A stretch of DNA of 64,000 bases from Bacteroides graminisolvens DSM 19988 = JCM 15093 (GCF_000428125.1 NZ_ATZI01000005.1:124001-188000), one strand, 5' to 3'; shown: positions 17,501 through 26,525, numbered from the stretch's first letter. Notes: generated by a model not told the origin, from the letters alone. A program made the numbers and translations.

Positions 17501-19204
17501 ATGAGAAAGAACATTCTACTATCACTCGTTTTCGTACTGCTGGCCCAATGGGCTGCGGCACAAACACCCAAATGGGCGGAGAAAGCCCGTAAGGCCGTCT
17601 TCTCCGTTATTACCTATGACCAGGAAGATAAGATACTTCGCACCGGCAACGGATTCTTCGTCAGCGAGTCGGGTACCGGCCTGTCGGACTATACCTTGTT
17701 CAAAGACGCCTATCGTGCCGTGGTGATCGATGCCGACGGCCGTCAGCTGCCGGTGGAGGCCATCCTCGGTGCCAATAGCATATACGATGTGGTGAAATTC
17801 CGTGTGGCACCCGCCAAGAAGATCGCTGCGCTGACCGTGGCCACCTCGGCACCGGCAGCTGCCGCACCGGTCTACCTCTTGCCTTACTCCACCCAGAAGA
17901 ACGGTAGCGTGACGGCAGGGCAGGTCAAGGAAGTCACCACCATCGGCGGTAGCCACCACTACTACACACTCAGCTTGCCGCTGAAAGAAAAGATGGTGAG
18001 CTGTCCCGTGATGAATGCCGACGGACAAGTCATCGGACTGGCACAAAAGTCATCCGGACAAGACACCGTTTCCATCAGCTATGCCGTGGGTGCCGGTTTC
18101 GCACTGGCACAGAACGTCGGTCCGCTGTCGCTCAACGACCTGGCGCTGACCAGCATCCACATCCGCAAAGCCCTGCCCGAAGTCGAAGACCAGGCACTCG
18201 TTTACCTCTTCATGGCATCCAGCGTGTTGCCCCAGAGCGAATACGAATCCCTGCTCAACGAATTTGTGGCGCGCTATCCCTCCAATGCCGACGGCTACCT
18301 CCGTCGTGCCGGCTACTATGCCGCTCAGGGAGCGGAGAACCCCGCACAGTTCGACAAAGCAACGGCCGATATGGAACAAGCCCTTCGCGTAAGCAATAAG
18401 AAAGACGATGTGCATTACAACATCGCCCGCCTTATCTACAGCTATCAGCTATCCAAGCCCAAAGAAACCTACCGCGACTGGACCTATGATCGTGCGCTGA
18501 AAGAAATAACTGCTGCACAGGCCATCGACAGCTTGCCTGTCTACATCCAGCTCGAGGGCGACATCCTCTTTGCTGCTCAGCAGTACGCTGCCGCATCGCA
18601 AGCTTATCTGCGTGTTACCCGTACCGCCCTTGCTTCACCGGCTAGCTTCTACAGTGCTGCCAAAGCCAAAGAACTGGCAGGTGCCGATATCAAAGAAGTC
18701 GTTGCCCTGATGGACAGCTGCGTCAACCGTTGCGTGAAACCCTTCACTGCCGAGACTGCACCCTATCTGCTGGAGCGTGCCCGCGTGTACATGGATGCTG
18801 AAATGTATCGTCCCGCGCTGACGGATTACGACACCTATTACGAAACACTGGCAGGCAGTGTCAACGACGTGTTCTATTATTACCGTGAACAGGCCGCCTT
18901 CAAAGGCAAACAGTTTCAGCGGGCACTCAATGACATCGCCAAAGCCATTGAACTCAATCCCAAAGAAGTAAGCTACTACGCCGAGCAAACAGTGATCAAC
19001 CTCCGCGTGGCACGCTTTGAAGACGCCATCAAGTCGGCCGATGCAGCCTTAGCTATCGATCCCAAATACGGTGAAGGCTACCGCCTCAAAGGCATCTGCC
19101 AGCTGCAACTCAAACAAGACAAAGAAGCCTGTGCCAACTTTGCCAAAGCCAAAGAACTGGGCGACACCGCTGTCGATGCCTTGATTGAGAAACATTGCAA
19201 ATAA
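17501..19204 (+). CDS. Secreted TPR protein with a degenerate trypsin-like domain
   Basis: A 567-aa protein with a cleavable signal peptide (about 1-20, ending AAAQ). Residues about 28-200 resemble the trypsin/HtrA fold: GNGFFVSESG matches the strand before the catalytic His and YDVVKF the catalytic Asp strand. In the expected His position the sequence reads LSDYTLF, and the expected GNSGGP serine motif is replaced by MNADGQVIGL, so the triad is lost. Residues about 225-560 are TPR-like helical repeats (for example YYYREQAAFKGKQFQRALND). It is probably a periplasmic or outer-membrane scaffold rather than a protease. Confidence 0.7.
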   Translation: MRKNILLSLVFVLLAQWAAAQTPKWAEKARKAVFSVITYDQEDKILRTGNGFFVSESGTGLSDYTLFKDAYRAVVIDADGRQLPVEAILGANSIYDVVKFRVAPAKKIAALTVATSAPAAAAPVYLLPYSTQKNGSVTAGQVKEVTTIGGSHHYYTLSLPLKEKMVSCPVMNADGQVIGLAQKSSGQDTVSISYAVGAGFALAQNVGPLSLNDLALTSIHIRKALPEVEDQALVYLFMASSVLPQSEYESLLNEFVARYPSNADGYLRRAGYYAAQGAENPAQFDKATADMEQALRVSNKKDDVHYNIARLIYSYQLSKPKETYRDWTYDRALKEITAAQAIDSLPVYIQLEGDILFAAQQYAAASQAYLRVTRTALASPASFYSAAKAKELAGADIKEVVALMDSCVNRCVKPFTAETAPYLLERARVYMDAEMYRPALTDYDTYYETLAGSVNDVFYYYREQAAFKGKQFQRALNDIAKAIELNPKEVSYYAEQTVINLRVARFEDAIKSADAALAIDPKYGEGYRLKGICQLQLKQDKEACANFAKAKELGDTAVDALIEKHCK

Positions 19205-19223
19205 ACCGCAGTTTATACATAAA

Positions 19224-19257
19224 CAAAAAAAGGCTACCATTCAGGCAGCCTTTTTTG
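19224..19257. terminator. Bidirectional terminator between the TPR gene and ridA
   Basis: AAAAAAAGGCT pairs with AGCCTTTTTT around a short loop containing further weak pairing. It lies between convergent genes. Confidence 0.82.
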
Positions 19258-19276
19258 TTATAAGGTATTTGCACTA

Positions 19277-19651
19277 TTACCGTGCAGCTATACACTCAAT
19301 CTCTACCAAAGCATCTTTGGGTAATGCCTTCACGGCGAACGCCGCACGAGCCGGGTAATCACCTTCAAAGAAAGTGGCATATACAGCGTTCATGCTGCCA
19401 AATAGACTCATGTCCTGCAGGTAAACAGTTGTTTTCACAATGTGACTCATGGTAAGTCCGGCAGCCTCCAGAATGTGCTGAATGTTCAGAAGCGACTGGC
19501 GCGCCTGCGCTTCAATACCTTCGGGCATGTCACCCGTGGCAGCATCAATGGGAAGCTGTCCCGATACAAATACCAGTCCGGCCGCCTCGGTAGCCTGACT
19601 GTAAGGTCCGATAGCTGCAGGAGCCAGCGGACTGCTGATAACTTTCTTCAT
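19277..19651 (-). CDS. ridA: RidA family reactive intermediate/imine deaminase
   Basis: A 124-aa YjgF/YER057c/UK114 protein. RidA trimers hydrolyse reactive enamine/imine intermediates such as 2-aminoacrylate that arise from PLP enzymes. Conserved positions are visible: GPYSQA near the N-terminus, FVSGQLPID, KTTVYLQDM, and the substrate-binding Arg in YPARAAFAV with the Glu in VEIECIA. It ends at the shared terminator and lies 30 bases downstream of folC on the same strand. Confidence 0.93.
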   Translation of the reverse strand: MKKVISSPLAPAAIGPYSQATEAAGLVFVSGQLPIDAATGDMPEGIEAQARQSLLNIQHILEAAGLTMSHIVKTTVYLQDMSLFGSMNAVYATFFEGDYPARAAFAVKALPKDALVEIECIAAR

Positions 19652-19681
19652 CCTATTCTATGTTTTTATATTACACCATCC

Positions 19682-20974
19682 TTATTTCTTCTCCCTGGCA
19701 GCCAGCCAGTCGGCCACTACGAAGCTGCTTCCGCCTATGAACACCAGGTCGTCTGCGGCAGCCACATCCAGTGCCGCCTGTACGGCAGCAGGCACATCCG
19801 CATAGCAGCTACCCTGTAACCCTACCGACACACCCTGCGTCATCAACTCCTGAGCAGGCAACGCCCGCTTCACAGACGCCTGCGTAAAGTAATACACCGC
19901 ATCGGCGGGTAGCAAGCGTAGAATACCCGGCACATCCTTGTCGGCACACATGCCCCATACCACATGCAACTTCCGGAAACGTTCCGTAGCCAGCTGCTCA
20001 CACACCAGGCGCACCCCGTCGGCATTATGACCCGTGTCACACACCACCTTCGGTTCCGTGCCCGTCACCTGCCAGCGGCCCATGAGCCCCGTCATCTCGC
20101 ACACGCGGGCAAAACCCTTCTTTACCGCATCCGCGTTCACCTCCAGTCCGGCATTCTCCATCAGCGAGAGCGCCGCCAGAATCGTACGCGTGTTCTTCAC
20201 CTGATACAATCCCTGCAACTCACCCAGCAGCAAGCCATAGTCTTTCGTGTGGTAGTTCCACACCCCGTCGGCACCCCTTGCGGCATCCTCCAGTAGCGGC
20301 AACTCCTCCGCAAAGAGGAGAGGAGCCTTCATCTCCGCCGCCTTCGCCTCGAAAACCGGGCGCGTTTGCGGCAGCACTTCACCCACCACCACAGGCACAC
20401 CCGCCTTGATGATTCCCGCTTTCTCGGCGGCAATCTTCTCCAGCGTATCACCCAGATAATGCGTATGATCCATGCCGATGTTAGTAATCACACCCATGCA
20501 AGGCTTAATGATATTGGTACAGTCCAGTCGGCCGCCCATGCCCACCTCGATCACCGCCACGTCTACCCGCTCATCGGCAAAGTAGCGCATCGCCATGGCC
20601 GTGGTCAGCTCAAAGAACGACGGATGCAACGGTTCAAAGAACCCCCGTTCCTCCTCCACGAACTTCACCACATACTCCTGAGGTACCCGTACCCCGTCCA
20701 CCCGGATGCGTTCCCGAAAGTCCACCAGGTGCGGTGAGGTGTACAAACCCACCCGGTAACCCGCCGCCTGCAAAATGGCCGCCAGCGTATGCGAGCACGA
20801 CCCCTTACCGTTGGTGCCCGCCACATGAATGCTCCGGAACTTTTTGTGCGGCTGTCCAAAGTAAGCATCCAGCTTTATTGAGTTATCTAATCCTTCCTTA
20901 TACGCCTTTCCGCCCACTTGCTGAAACATAGGTGCCACGTTGTACAAATACTCCAATGTATCTTTATAATTCAT
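19682..20974 (-). CDS. folC: Dihydrofolate/folylpolyglutamate synthase
   Basis: A 430-aa Mur-ligase family enzyme that adds glutamate to dihydropteroate and folates. The P-loop GTNGKGS is at about residues 53-59, followed by YTSPHLVDFRERIRV (omega loop) and the H and D residues in GMDHTHYLGDT. The C-terminal Rossmann-like domain has VCDTGHNADG. There are two adjacent ATG codons; the second (20974) is taken, and 20977 is equally possible. A hairpin with a T run on this strand lies 16 bases before the start. Confidence 0.93.
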   Translation of the reverse strand: MNYKDTLEYLYNVAPMFQQVGGKAYKEGLDNSIKLDAYFGQPHKKFRSIHVAGTNGKGSCSHTLAAILQAAGYRVGLYTSPHLVDFRERIRVDGVRVPQEYVVKFVEEERGFFEPLHPSFFELTTAMAMRYFADERVDVAVIEVGMGGRLDCTNIIKPCMGVITNIGMDHTHYLGDTLEKIAAEKAGIIKAGVPVVVGEVLPQTRPVFEAKAAEMKAPLLFAEELPLLEDAARGADGVWNYHTKDYGLLLGELQGLYQVKNTRTILAALSLMENAGLEVNADAVKKGFARVCEMTGLMGRWQVTGTEPKVVCDTGHNADGVRLVCEQLATERFRKLHVVWGMCADKDVPGILRLLPADAVYYFTQASVKRALPAQELMTQGVSVGLQGSCYADVPAAVQAALDVAAADDLVFIGGSSFVVADWLAAREKK

Positions 20975-20983
20975 CATATTTAA

Positions 20984-21013
20984 TAAAAAAACAGGTCTTT
21001 AAACCGACCTTTC
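20984..21013 (-). promoter_or_regulatory. Terminator-like hairpin just upstream of the folC start
   Basis: AGGTC (20993-20997) and GACCT (21006-21010) form a hairpin with an 8-base loop. On the minus strand it is followed by GTTTTTTTA and then, within 20 bases, the folC ATG. The short intergenic gap to the divergent phoH gene leaves room for a folC promoter upstream, so the hairpin could work as an attenuator. Confidence 0.4.
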
Positions 21014-21077
21014 TCTCTTTTGTTTGTTATCTTAGTATAAACGAAATGCAAATATCAACATTTTAAATCGAAGAACT

Positions 21078-22403
21078 ATGGGAATGAAAAAGAATTTTGT
21101 GCTCGATACCAATGTTATCCTTCACGACTACAACTGCCTTCGCAATTTTGAGGAGAACGACATCTACTTACCCATCGTGGTACTCGAAGAACTCGACAAA
21201 TTCAAGAAAGGCAACGAACAGATCAACTTCAACGCCCGCGAATTTGTACGCCAGATAGACGAACTCACTGACGACGACCTCTTCAAGCAAGGCGCCTCAC
21301 TGGGGCAGGGCATGGGCCGTTTGTTTGTCATCACCGGTAGTGTGAAGTCCGACCGCGTGCGCGACTCCTTTCCGGAGCATAAGCCCGACCATGAGATACT
21401 CGCTGCGGTGGATTACGTAGAGAAGAAACAACCCGACGTCAAAACCACCCTCGTCACCAAAGACATCAACCTCCGCATGAAAGCCCGTTCCATCGGCATG
21501 CATTGCGAAGACTATATCACAGACAAAGTGGTGAATGCCGATATCTTCGAACACTCCAACCAAACGTTCGACGATATGGACCCCGCCTTCATCGACCGCA
21601 TCTACTCCTCACACGAAGGCATCAACATCGATGAATTTCCCCACAAAGACCAACTGCACCCCAACGAATGCTTTGTGCTCCGCAGTGCGCGCAACAGCGT
21701 GCTGGCACGTTACAACCCCTTTACTTATACTATCAACCGCGTGCTCAAAGGCAAAAGCTACGGCATCGAACCCCGCAACGCCGAGCAAAGCTTCGCACTC
21801 GAAGTACTCAACGACCCTGCGGTGAAACTCGTGGCCCTTACCGGCAAGGCAGGCACCGGTAAAACCCTGCTCGCCCTGGCCGCCTCCCTGGCACAGATGA
21901 ACGAATACAAGCAAATCCTGCTGGCACGTCCCATCGTGGCCCTGTCTAACAAAGACATCGGCTTCCTTCCCGGCGATGCCAAAGAAAAAGTGGCCCCCTA
22001 CATGCAACCCCTGTTTGATAACCTCAACGTCATCAAACGCCAGTTTGCCGCCACCTCCACCGAAGTGAAACGCCTCGAAGAGATGCAGAAGAGCGAACAA
22101 CTCGTTATCGAAGCCCTCGCCTTCATCCGCGGGCGCAGCCTCTCCGAAACCTTCTGCATTGTGGACGAAGCCCAGAACCTCACCCCGCACGAAATCAAAA
22201 CCATCATCACCCGTGCAGGCGAAGGCACCAAGATGGTCTTCACCGGAGACATCCAGCAGATCGACCAGCCCTACCTCGATAGCGAGTCCAACGGACTGGT
22301 TTACATGATTGACCGCATGAAAGACCAGAACCTCTTTGCCCACATCAACCTCATGAAAGGAGAGCGCAGCATGCTCAGCGAGCTGGCCAGCATCCTCATG
22401 TAA
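21078..22403 (+). CDS. PIN-PhoH fusion ATPase (PhoH2-like)
   Basis: A 441-aa protein. The N-terminal PIN domain has the metal-binding Asp D10 in VLDTNVILHD and further acids at ELDKF and LVTKDINLR, as in site-specific RNases. The C-terminal PhoH domain has Walker A GKAGTGKT (256-263), ARPIV, and Walker B FCIVDEAQN. Family members with this architecture act as RNA-unwinding and cleaving enzymes. A start at the second Met (21084) is also possible. It is divergent from folC and has no toxin-antitoxin partner next to it. Confidence 0.88.
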   Translation: MGMKKNFVLDTNVILHDYNCLRNFEENDIYLPIVVLEELDKFKKGNEQINFNAREFVRQIDELTDDDLFKQGASLGQGMGRLFVITGSVKSDRVRDSFPEHKPDHEILAAVDYVEKKQPDVKTTLVTKDINLRMKARSIGMHCEDYITDKVVNADIFEHSNQTFDDMDPAFIDRIYSSHEGINIDEFPHKDQLHPNECFVLRSARNSVLARYNPFTYTINRVLKGKSYGIEPRNAEQSFALEVLNDPAVKLVALTGKAGTGKTLLALAASLAQMNEYKQILLARPIVALSNKDIGFLPGDAKEKVAPYMQPLFDNLNVIKRQFAATSTEVKRLEEMQKSEQLVIEALAFIRGRSLSETFCIVDEAQNLTPHEIKTIITRAGEGTKMVFTGDIQQIDQPYLDSESNGLVYMIDRMKDQNLFAHINLMKGERSMLSELASILM

Positions 22404-22409
22404 CCCCCT

Positions 22410-22445
22410 AAAAAAAACGATTGCACTTCTCACGAGGTGCAATCG
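22410..22445 (-). terminator. Terminator for the minus-strand 22506-23495 gene
   Basis: CGATTGCAC...GTGCAATCG (22418-22445) is a 12-base stem with one mismatch and a 4-base loop. On the minus strand it is followed by eight T. It also sits just past phoH but lacks a T run in that direction. Confidence 0.8.
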
Positions 22446-22505
22446 CCAAATAAAAAACTTTAATATTTAACAAAATTAATATACTGAATAGTTTGTTATG
22501 ATAGT

Positions 22506-23495
22506 CTACTCTTCGTTCTTGTATTCGTTGAAATACTTCAGGAACTGCGTACGTTCAAACGTATTCACCCCCTTTACATCCTTTACACGCAGCAAGCCCT
22601 TAAACTGGCTTACCTTCTCGAAACCCTTGCGGCCCATCCAGGCACTGGTAAACCGCAGGTATTCGTCAATATACCTGTTCGTGTTCATATAAATGGAACT
22701 GCACACCTCCACGGCAGCCGCTCCGCTCAATATCGCTTTCACCACATCCTCGGGCTGATGTACCCCGCCGGATACGGCATAATCTATCTTATCCACCTGA
22801 GACGAAGCGATGCCTACCCAGCGCAATGCACGAGATAACTCCTCGGGCGAGCTGAATACCTTTCCGCTCTTGTGCTCCATCTTCTCCACGTCAATGTCCG
22901 GCTGATACATGCGGTTGAACAACACCACTGCCGCCGCCCCGTTGGCATACAGCTGAGCGATCAGCGCCACCGGGTTGGTTAACTTCATGCCCAGCTTCAT
23001 AATCACGGGCAGAGACGTATGCTCCTTCACGTTGCGCAGAATGTCAATGTGTCGTTGCTCAAACTCCCCGTACTGGTAATTCACATCACTCTGCAAAGCC
23101 AGGATGTTCACTTCAATGGCATCCGCACCCGCCTTCTCAATTTCGGCTGCAAAGTGCGCCCATTCGTTGGCCGAGTAACAGTTGATGCTCGCAATGATGG
23201 GCACGTCGCACACCTCCTTGCTGTCGGCAATCAGTTGCAGGTACTCACCCAGCTTGTGATGCTTCAGCGACTCCCTCAGGTAATCGGTTCCTTCCGGGTA
23301 ATACACCGAATCCTGCATGGCATCCACCTCCATTAAGATCTGCTCCTCGAATAGCGATTTCAGTACGATGGCACCTGCGCCCGCCTCACAAAGTTTGCGG
23401 TTCTTTTCCGCACTGTTAGTTAGTCCCGAACTGCTTATGATTACCGGATTACTAAGCTCCAATCCGGCAAAACGTGTTTTTAATGATATAGCCAT
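22506..23495 (-). CDS. Dihydroorotate dehydrogenase-like flavoprotein
   Basis: A 329-aa TIM-barrel FMN enzyme of the PyrD superfamily. It opens with LKTRFAGLELSNPVIISSSGL as in class 1A enzymes, with ASINCYS, VNILAL and the phosphate-binding YAVSGGVHQPEDVVKAI and GAAAVEVCSSIY. Bacteroidales usually carry a separate bona fide pyrD; proteins like this one are annotated as dihydroorotate dehydrogenase-like, and the true substrate is not settled. It is on the minus strand 48 bases downstream of yggS, which suggests one operon with yggS and DUF4494. Confidence 0.78.
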   Translation of the reverse strand: MAISLKTRFAGLELSNPVIISSSGLTNSAEKNRKLCEAGAGAIVLKSLFEEQILMEVDAMQDSVYYPEGTDYLRESLKHHKLGEYLQLIADSKEVCDVPIIASINCYSANEWAHFAAEIEKAGADAIEVNILALQSDVNYQYGEFEQRHIDILRNVKEHTSLPVIMKLGMKLTNPVALIAQLYANGAAAVVLFNRMYQPDIDVEKMEHKSGKVFSSPEELSRALRWVGIASSQVDKIDYAVSGGVHQPEDVVKAILSGAAAVEVCSSIYMNTNRYIDEYLRFTSAWMGRKGFEKVSQFKGLLRVKDVKGVNTFERTQFLKYFNEYKNEE

Positions 23496-23543
23496 AATTC
23501 AATTATATATACTTTCAGTCATTTGTTGTTGGTTTCCTATCGG

Positions 23544-24212
23544 TCAATACACCCGTTCTCCGAAGATGCGGCTTCCTACGCGCACCAGCGTGCTGCCTTC
23601 CGCTACCGCCAGGCGGTAATCGTGAGACATGCCCATGGACAGCTCCTTGAACTCCGGACATTCCGCAAAGAACTCCGCTTTGACCTCGTTGAAGAACCCG
23701 TGCAGAGAACGAAATTCCCGGCTTATTTGTTCACCGTTGTCCGTGTTGCTTGCCATGCCCATCAGTCCGCACACCCGCACGTTCGTCAGGTTTCTCCATT
23801 CGCCTGCCGCGAGCATGCTGCGACACTCCTCCGGGCTGAATCCGAATTTCGTCTCCTCCTGCGCAATGTACAGTTGCAGCAGGCAGTTAATCACCCGTCC
23901 GGCGCGGGCAGCCTGTTTGTTTACCTCCTCCAGCAACCGATACGAATCGATGCCGTGAATCAGGCTCACGAACGGCAACATATACTTAATCTTGTTGGTT
24001 TGCAGATGCCCTATGAAGTGCCATTCCACATCCGCAGGCATCACCTCCTGCTTGGCGCACATCTCCTGTACCCGGCTCTCACCGAACACCCGTTGCCCCG
24101 CAGCGTACGCCTCGTTGAGCGCTTCCACCGGGTGAAACTTCGATACCGCCACCAGCCTCACCCCTTCGGGCAAGTCCTGTTGCACCCCTTTCAGATTCTC
24201 TGCAATACTCAT
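23544..24212 (-). CDS. yggS: YggS family PLP homeostasis protein
   Basis: A 222-aa fold-type III PLP-binding protein. The PLP lysine is K25 in VAVSKFHP. GESRVQE, WHFIGHLQTNK, the GLMGMAS loop and the C-terminal SMGMSHDYRLA and VRVGSRIFGER complete the family pattern. YggS has no known catalytic activity and buffers PLP supply. It overlaps the upstream DUF4494 gene by four bases, which implies coupled translation. Confidence 0.93.
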   Translation of the reverse strand: MSIAENLKGVQQDLPEGVRLVAVSKFHPVEALNEAYAAGQRVFGESRVQEMCAKQEVMPADVEWHFIGHLQTNKIKYMLPFVSLIHGIDSYRLLEEVNKQAARAGRVINCLLQLYIAQEETKFGFSPEECRSMLAAGEWRNLTNVRVCGLMGMASNTDNGEQISREFRSLHGFFNEVKAEFFAECPEFKELSMGMSHDYRLAVAEGSTLVRVGSRIFGERVY

Positions 24213-24676
24213 CCCTGAAACTCCGGTTTATCGTTAGGCTCCGCGCTGTACGGATAGATATCCATGATAGCCGTTTCCGCTACCGAAGCAATCTGGTAAT
24301 CGGCCATGGTACCCTTCATTCCCTCGTCGAGCTTCTTCACCGCGTCGCGCAGGTCGGCTGCCTGCACCAATACGTTGGTAGCCGTTTTCTTCTCCGCACC
24401 GCTCTTCTCGTCGAGCGTGATAAACAGCAGTTTACATCGAAACCAGCGGTCGGCCGCATCCTCTTCACTGGCAAACAGCTCGCTGTAGTTGGCGCGTTTT
24501 ATGTCCGATACCGTAAACTCCCCCGTAATAAAAGGAGTCATCTCCTCAATGATGCGTGCCTCCGCTTCGGTAAAACTCAGGGCATCCACCAGGTACGGTT
24601 CCGTCACCTTTTTGTTCATGCCGTTTTCCATCATCTTCTCGTAGCGAATTTTGCATTCAAACCAGGTATGTGTCAT
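24209..24676 (-). CDS. DUF4494 family protein
   Basis: A 155-aa soluble protein recognised as DUF4494, found in Bacteroidota next to yggS. It opens MTHTWFECKIRYEKM and has a mixed alpha/beta composition with no membrane segment or catalytic motif that I can see. The stop overlaps the yggS start by four bases. Function unknown. Upstream there is a long AT-rich gap to the divergent capsule operon. Confidence 0.75.
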   Translation of the reverse strand: MTHTWFECKIRYEKMMENGMNKKVTEPYLVDALSFTEAEARIIEEMTPFITGEFTVSDIKRANYSELFASEEDAADRWFRCKLLFITLDEKSGAEKKTATNVLVQAADLRDAVKKLDEGMKGTMADYQIASVAETAIMDIYPYSAEPNDKPEFQG

Positions 24677-24985
24677 TTTGTATAGTCTTAATATCCGTTA
24701 CTATTCGTATTTTTTGTTTCGCCAGCAAAAGTAATTATTATAATTTAGAAATTCAGTATTATTTAGTAATTTTTAGAATGGATTTGATACATATTTAAGA
24801 GGCCCATTTGAAAAAGAATGAGTTTTTAATATGTCATTAAACCTCGCTCCTATATTAATAAGTCTTCCTGCGCTAAAAGTTTCGTGTTCGTAACCGATAC
24901 TTCACATTGGTTTCCTCTATCGTACTTATTTACACGCATTTGAACGCATTTCCTGAAAAAAAATAGAAAAATGTTATCTATATAT
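24677..24985. other. AT-rich intergenic region between the DUF4494 gene and the capsule promoter
   Basis: About 310 bases with no gene. I looked for paired inverted repeats that would mark an invertible capsule promoter and saw none flanking the promoter at 24986-25016. The sequence is AT-rich and low in structure; it may hold the DUF4494 promoter. Confidence 0.5.
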
Positions 24986-25016
24986 TTTGTTTGTATGCAA
25001 TTCTATAGTAATTTTG
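24986..25016 (+). promoter_or_regulatory. Capsule operon promoter
   Basis: TTTG at 24986-24989 and TAATTTTG at 25009-25016 match the Bacteroides -33 and -7 boxes exactly with 19-base spacing. Transcription would start near 25022, leaving a leader of about 135 bases before the likely upxY start. No flanking inverted repeats were seen, so the promoter looks fixed rather than invertible. Confidence 0.8.
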
Positions 25017-25105
25017 TGCTCAAATGCAGTTGGAATTTATTTCCGGTTGCGCAACACATTTGTCCTACAGGATCTTTATGAAAAATGAAAAAGAAAACTG
25101 TGACG

Positions 25106-25133
25106 GACAAACAGCGAAGCTATGCTTTTTGTC
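25106..25133 (+). promoter_or_regulatory. Leader hairpin upstream of upxY
   Basis: GACAAACAGC (25106-25115) pairs with GCTTTTTGTC (25124-25133) with one mismatch and an 8-base loop. It lies in the untranslated leader between the promoter and upxY. UpxY-type antiterminators act in the 5' leader of their own capsule operon, so this is a candidate pause or recognition element. Confidence 0.5.
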
Positions 25134-25158
25134 TATGTTAAAACCTAACGACATAATT

Positions 25159-25689
25159 ATGCAAATGACTGATAATGAGCCTTTATGGCTTGCAGCCCGC
25201 ACACGCGCCAATCAAGAGATTCGCCTCCGTGAGTCGTTAAAGAAACTGGACGTAACCCATTTTCTACCCACTCGTTTTGTGGTGCGCACTTACAGTGATC
25301 GCCGTAAACGGGTAGAAGTACCTGTTATTAGTAACCTTATCTTCGTGAAGTGCACACCTGTTGAAGCCTATGCGTTGCTCAACGACCATCACTTGCACAT
25401 CAGCTACCTGAAAGACTACAGCACCGGCCGTATGCTTCGTATTGCCGAGCAAGACATGCAAAACTTCATACGTTTTGTGGGGCAGTGTGCGGATAACGGT
25501 GATTACGAATGCGTTCAACTCGATGAAGTGGCCCCCGGCGACCGGGTTCGCATTACCGAAGGTTGCTTCACCGGCTTGGAAGGTGAATTGGTGCGCATCG
25601 ACGGTAAAACGCATGTGGTGGTACGCATCCCCCAAGTGATGGCGATGGGAATTAAGATTCCACTTAGCCGGTTACAAAAGGTCAAATAA
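25159..25689 (+). CDS. upxY: UpxY-family transcription antiterminator (NusG paralogue)
   Basis: A 176-aa NusG-like protein. The NGN domain opens WLAARTRANQEIRLRESL and has FLPTRFVV and VPVISNLIFVKC; the C-terminal KOW-like part reads GDRVRITEGCFTGLEGELVRIDG. UpxY proteins prevent early termination in the leader of their own capsule operon, in competition with UpxZ of other loci. No UpxZ-like gene is next to it here. The frame is open back to an ATG at 25024, but that start would leave almost no leader, so I take 25159 (25165 also fits). Confidence 0.85.
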   Translation: MQMTDNEPLWLAARTRANQEIRLRESLKKLDVTHFLPTRFVVRTYSDRRKRVEVPVISNLIFVKCTPVEAYALLNDHHLHISYLKDYSTGRMLRIAEQDMQNFIRFVGQCADNGDYECVQLDEVAPGDRVRITEGCFTGLEGELVRIDGKTHVVVRIPQVMAMGIKIPLSRLQKVK

Positions 25690-25727
25690 ATACTAGAAAA
25701 TCATCTAAAATACAAATCAAGCTAATT

Positions 25728-26519
25728 ATGAAAAAGTTATGCTACCTCTGGTTGTTATTGTTGCCTCTGGCCTTTACAGCCTGCACCTCGTACAAGAGCG
25801 TGCCCTATTTGCAGAATGACTCCATTGTCAATCAAGTGTCACAGAACCCCCAGTTATACGATGCCCGCATCCAACCCAAAGACCTGCTCACCATTGTGGT
25901 GAGCACCACCCAGGCAGAACTGGCGGTACCTTTTAACCTGACGGTACCTACCATTGTTACGGCTGAAAACCGTAATTTGATGAGCCAGCCCTCTTTGCAA
26001 AGCTACTTGGTGGATAATAACGGATATATCGACTTTCCGGTATTGGGTAAGTTGCGTGTGGTCGGTTTAACCAAAAGTGAAACCGAAACTTTGATTAAGA
26101 GCAAACTCAAAGACTACCTCAAAGAAGAGCCGGTGGTGAATGTGCGCTTTATCAACTACAAAATATCAGTGATTGGTGAGGTTAATAACCCCAGTACCTT
26201 TACCATTGCCAACGAAAAAGTCAATGTATTCGAAGCCCTGGCCATGGCGGGCGATCTCACCATTTACGGCTTGCGCAACAACGTGAAACTCATTCGCGAA
26301 GACCAGAGCGGTGTGAAGCAAATCATCACTCTCAATCTGAACGATGCCAACGTGGTGTTGTCTCCTTACTACTACCTGCAGCAGAATGACATTCTGTATG
26401 TAACCCCCAATAAAGCCAAGGCCAAAACATCAGACATCACAGCAAGCACTTCCCTCTGGGTATCGGCTACCAGCATTTTGGTGTCCGTAGCCAGTTTATT
26501 AGTCACTATCTTTAAGTAA
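25728..26519 (+). CDS. wza: Polysaccharide export lipoprotein, Wza family
   Basis: A 263-aa outer-membrane export protein. The signal peptide ends in the lipobox FTAC (Cys 19). The polysaccharide-export domain follows (YDARIQPKDLLTIVVS), then SLBB-like segments (ISVIGEVNNPSTF, NVFEALAMAGDLT) and a C-terminal hydrophobic helix (about 243-262) that would cross the outer membrane as in Wza. With Wzc it forms the export channel for the capsule. It starts 38 bases after upxY. Confidence 0.92.
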   Translation: MKKLCYLWLLLLPLAFTACTSYKSVPYLQNDSIVNQVSQNPQLYDARIQPKDLLTIVVSTTQAELAVPFNLTVPTIVTAENRNLMSQPSLQSYLVDNNGYIDFPVLGKLRVVGLTKSETETLIKSKLKDYLKEEPVVNVRFINYKISVIGEVNNPSTFTIANEKVNVFEALAMAGDLTIYGLRNNVKLIREDQSGVKQIITLNLNDANVVLSPYYYLQQNDILYVTPNKAKAKTSDITASTSLWVSATSILVSVASLLVTIFK

Positions 26520-26525
26520 TTCATC

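Noticed and set aside
24677..25016. Possible invertible capsule promoter
   Set aside because: No matching inverted repeats flank the promoter, and no Mpi-type recombinase gene is nearby. The promoter points at upxY in the present orientation.
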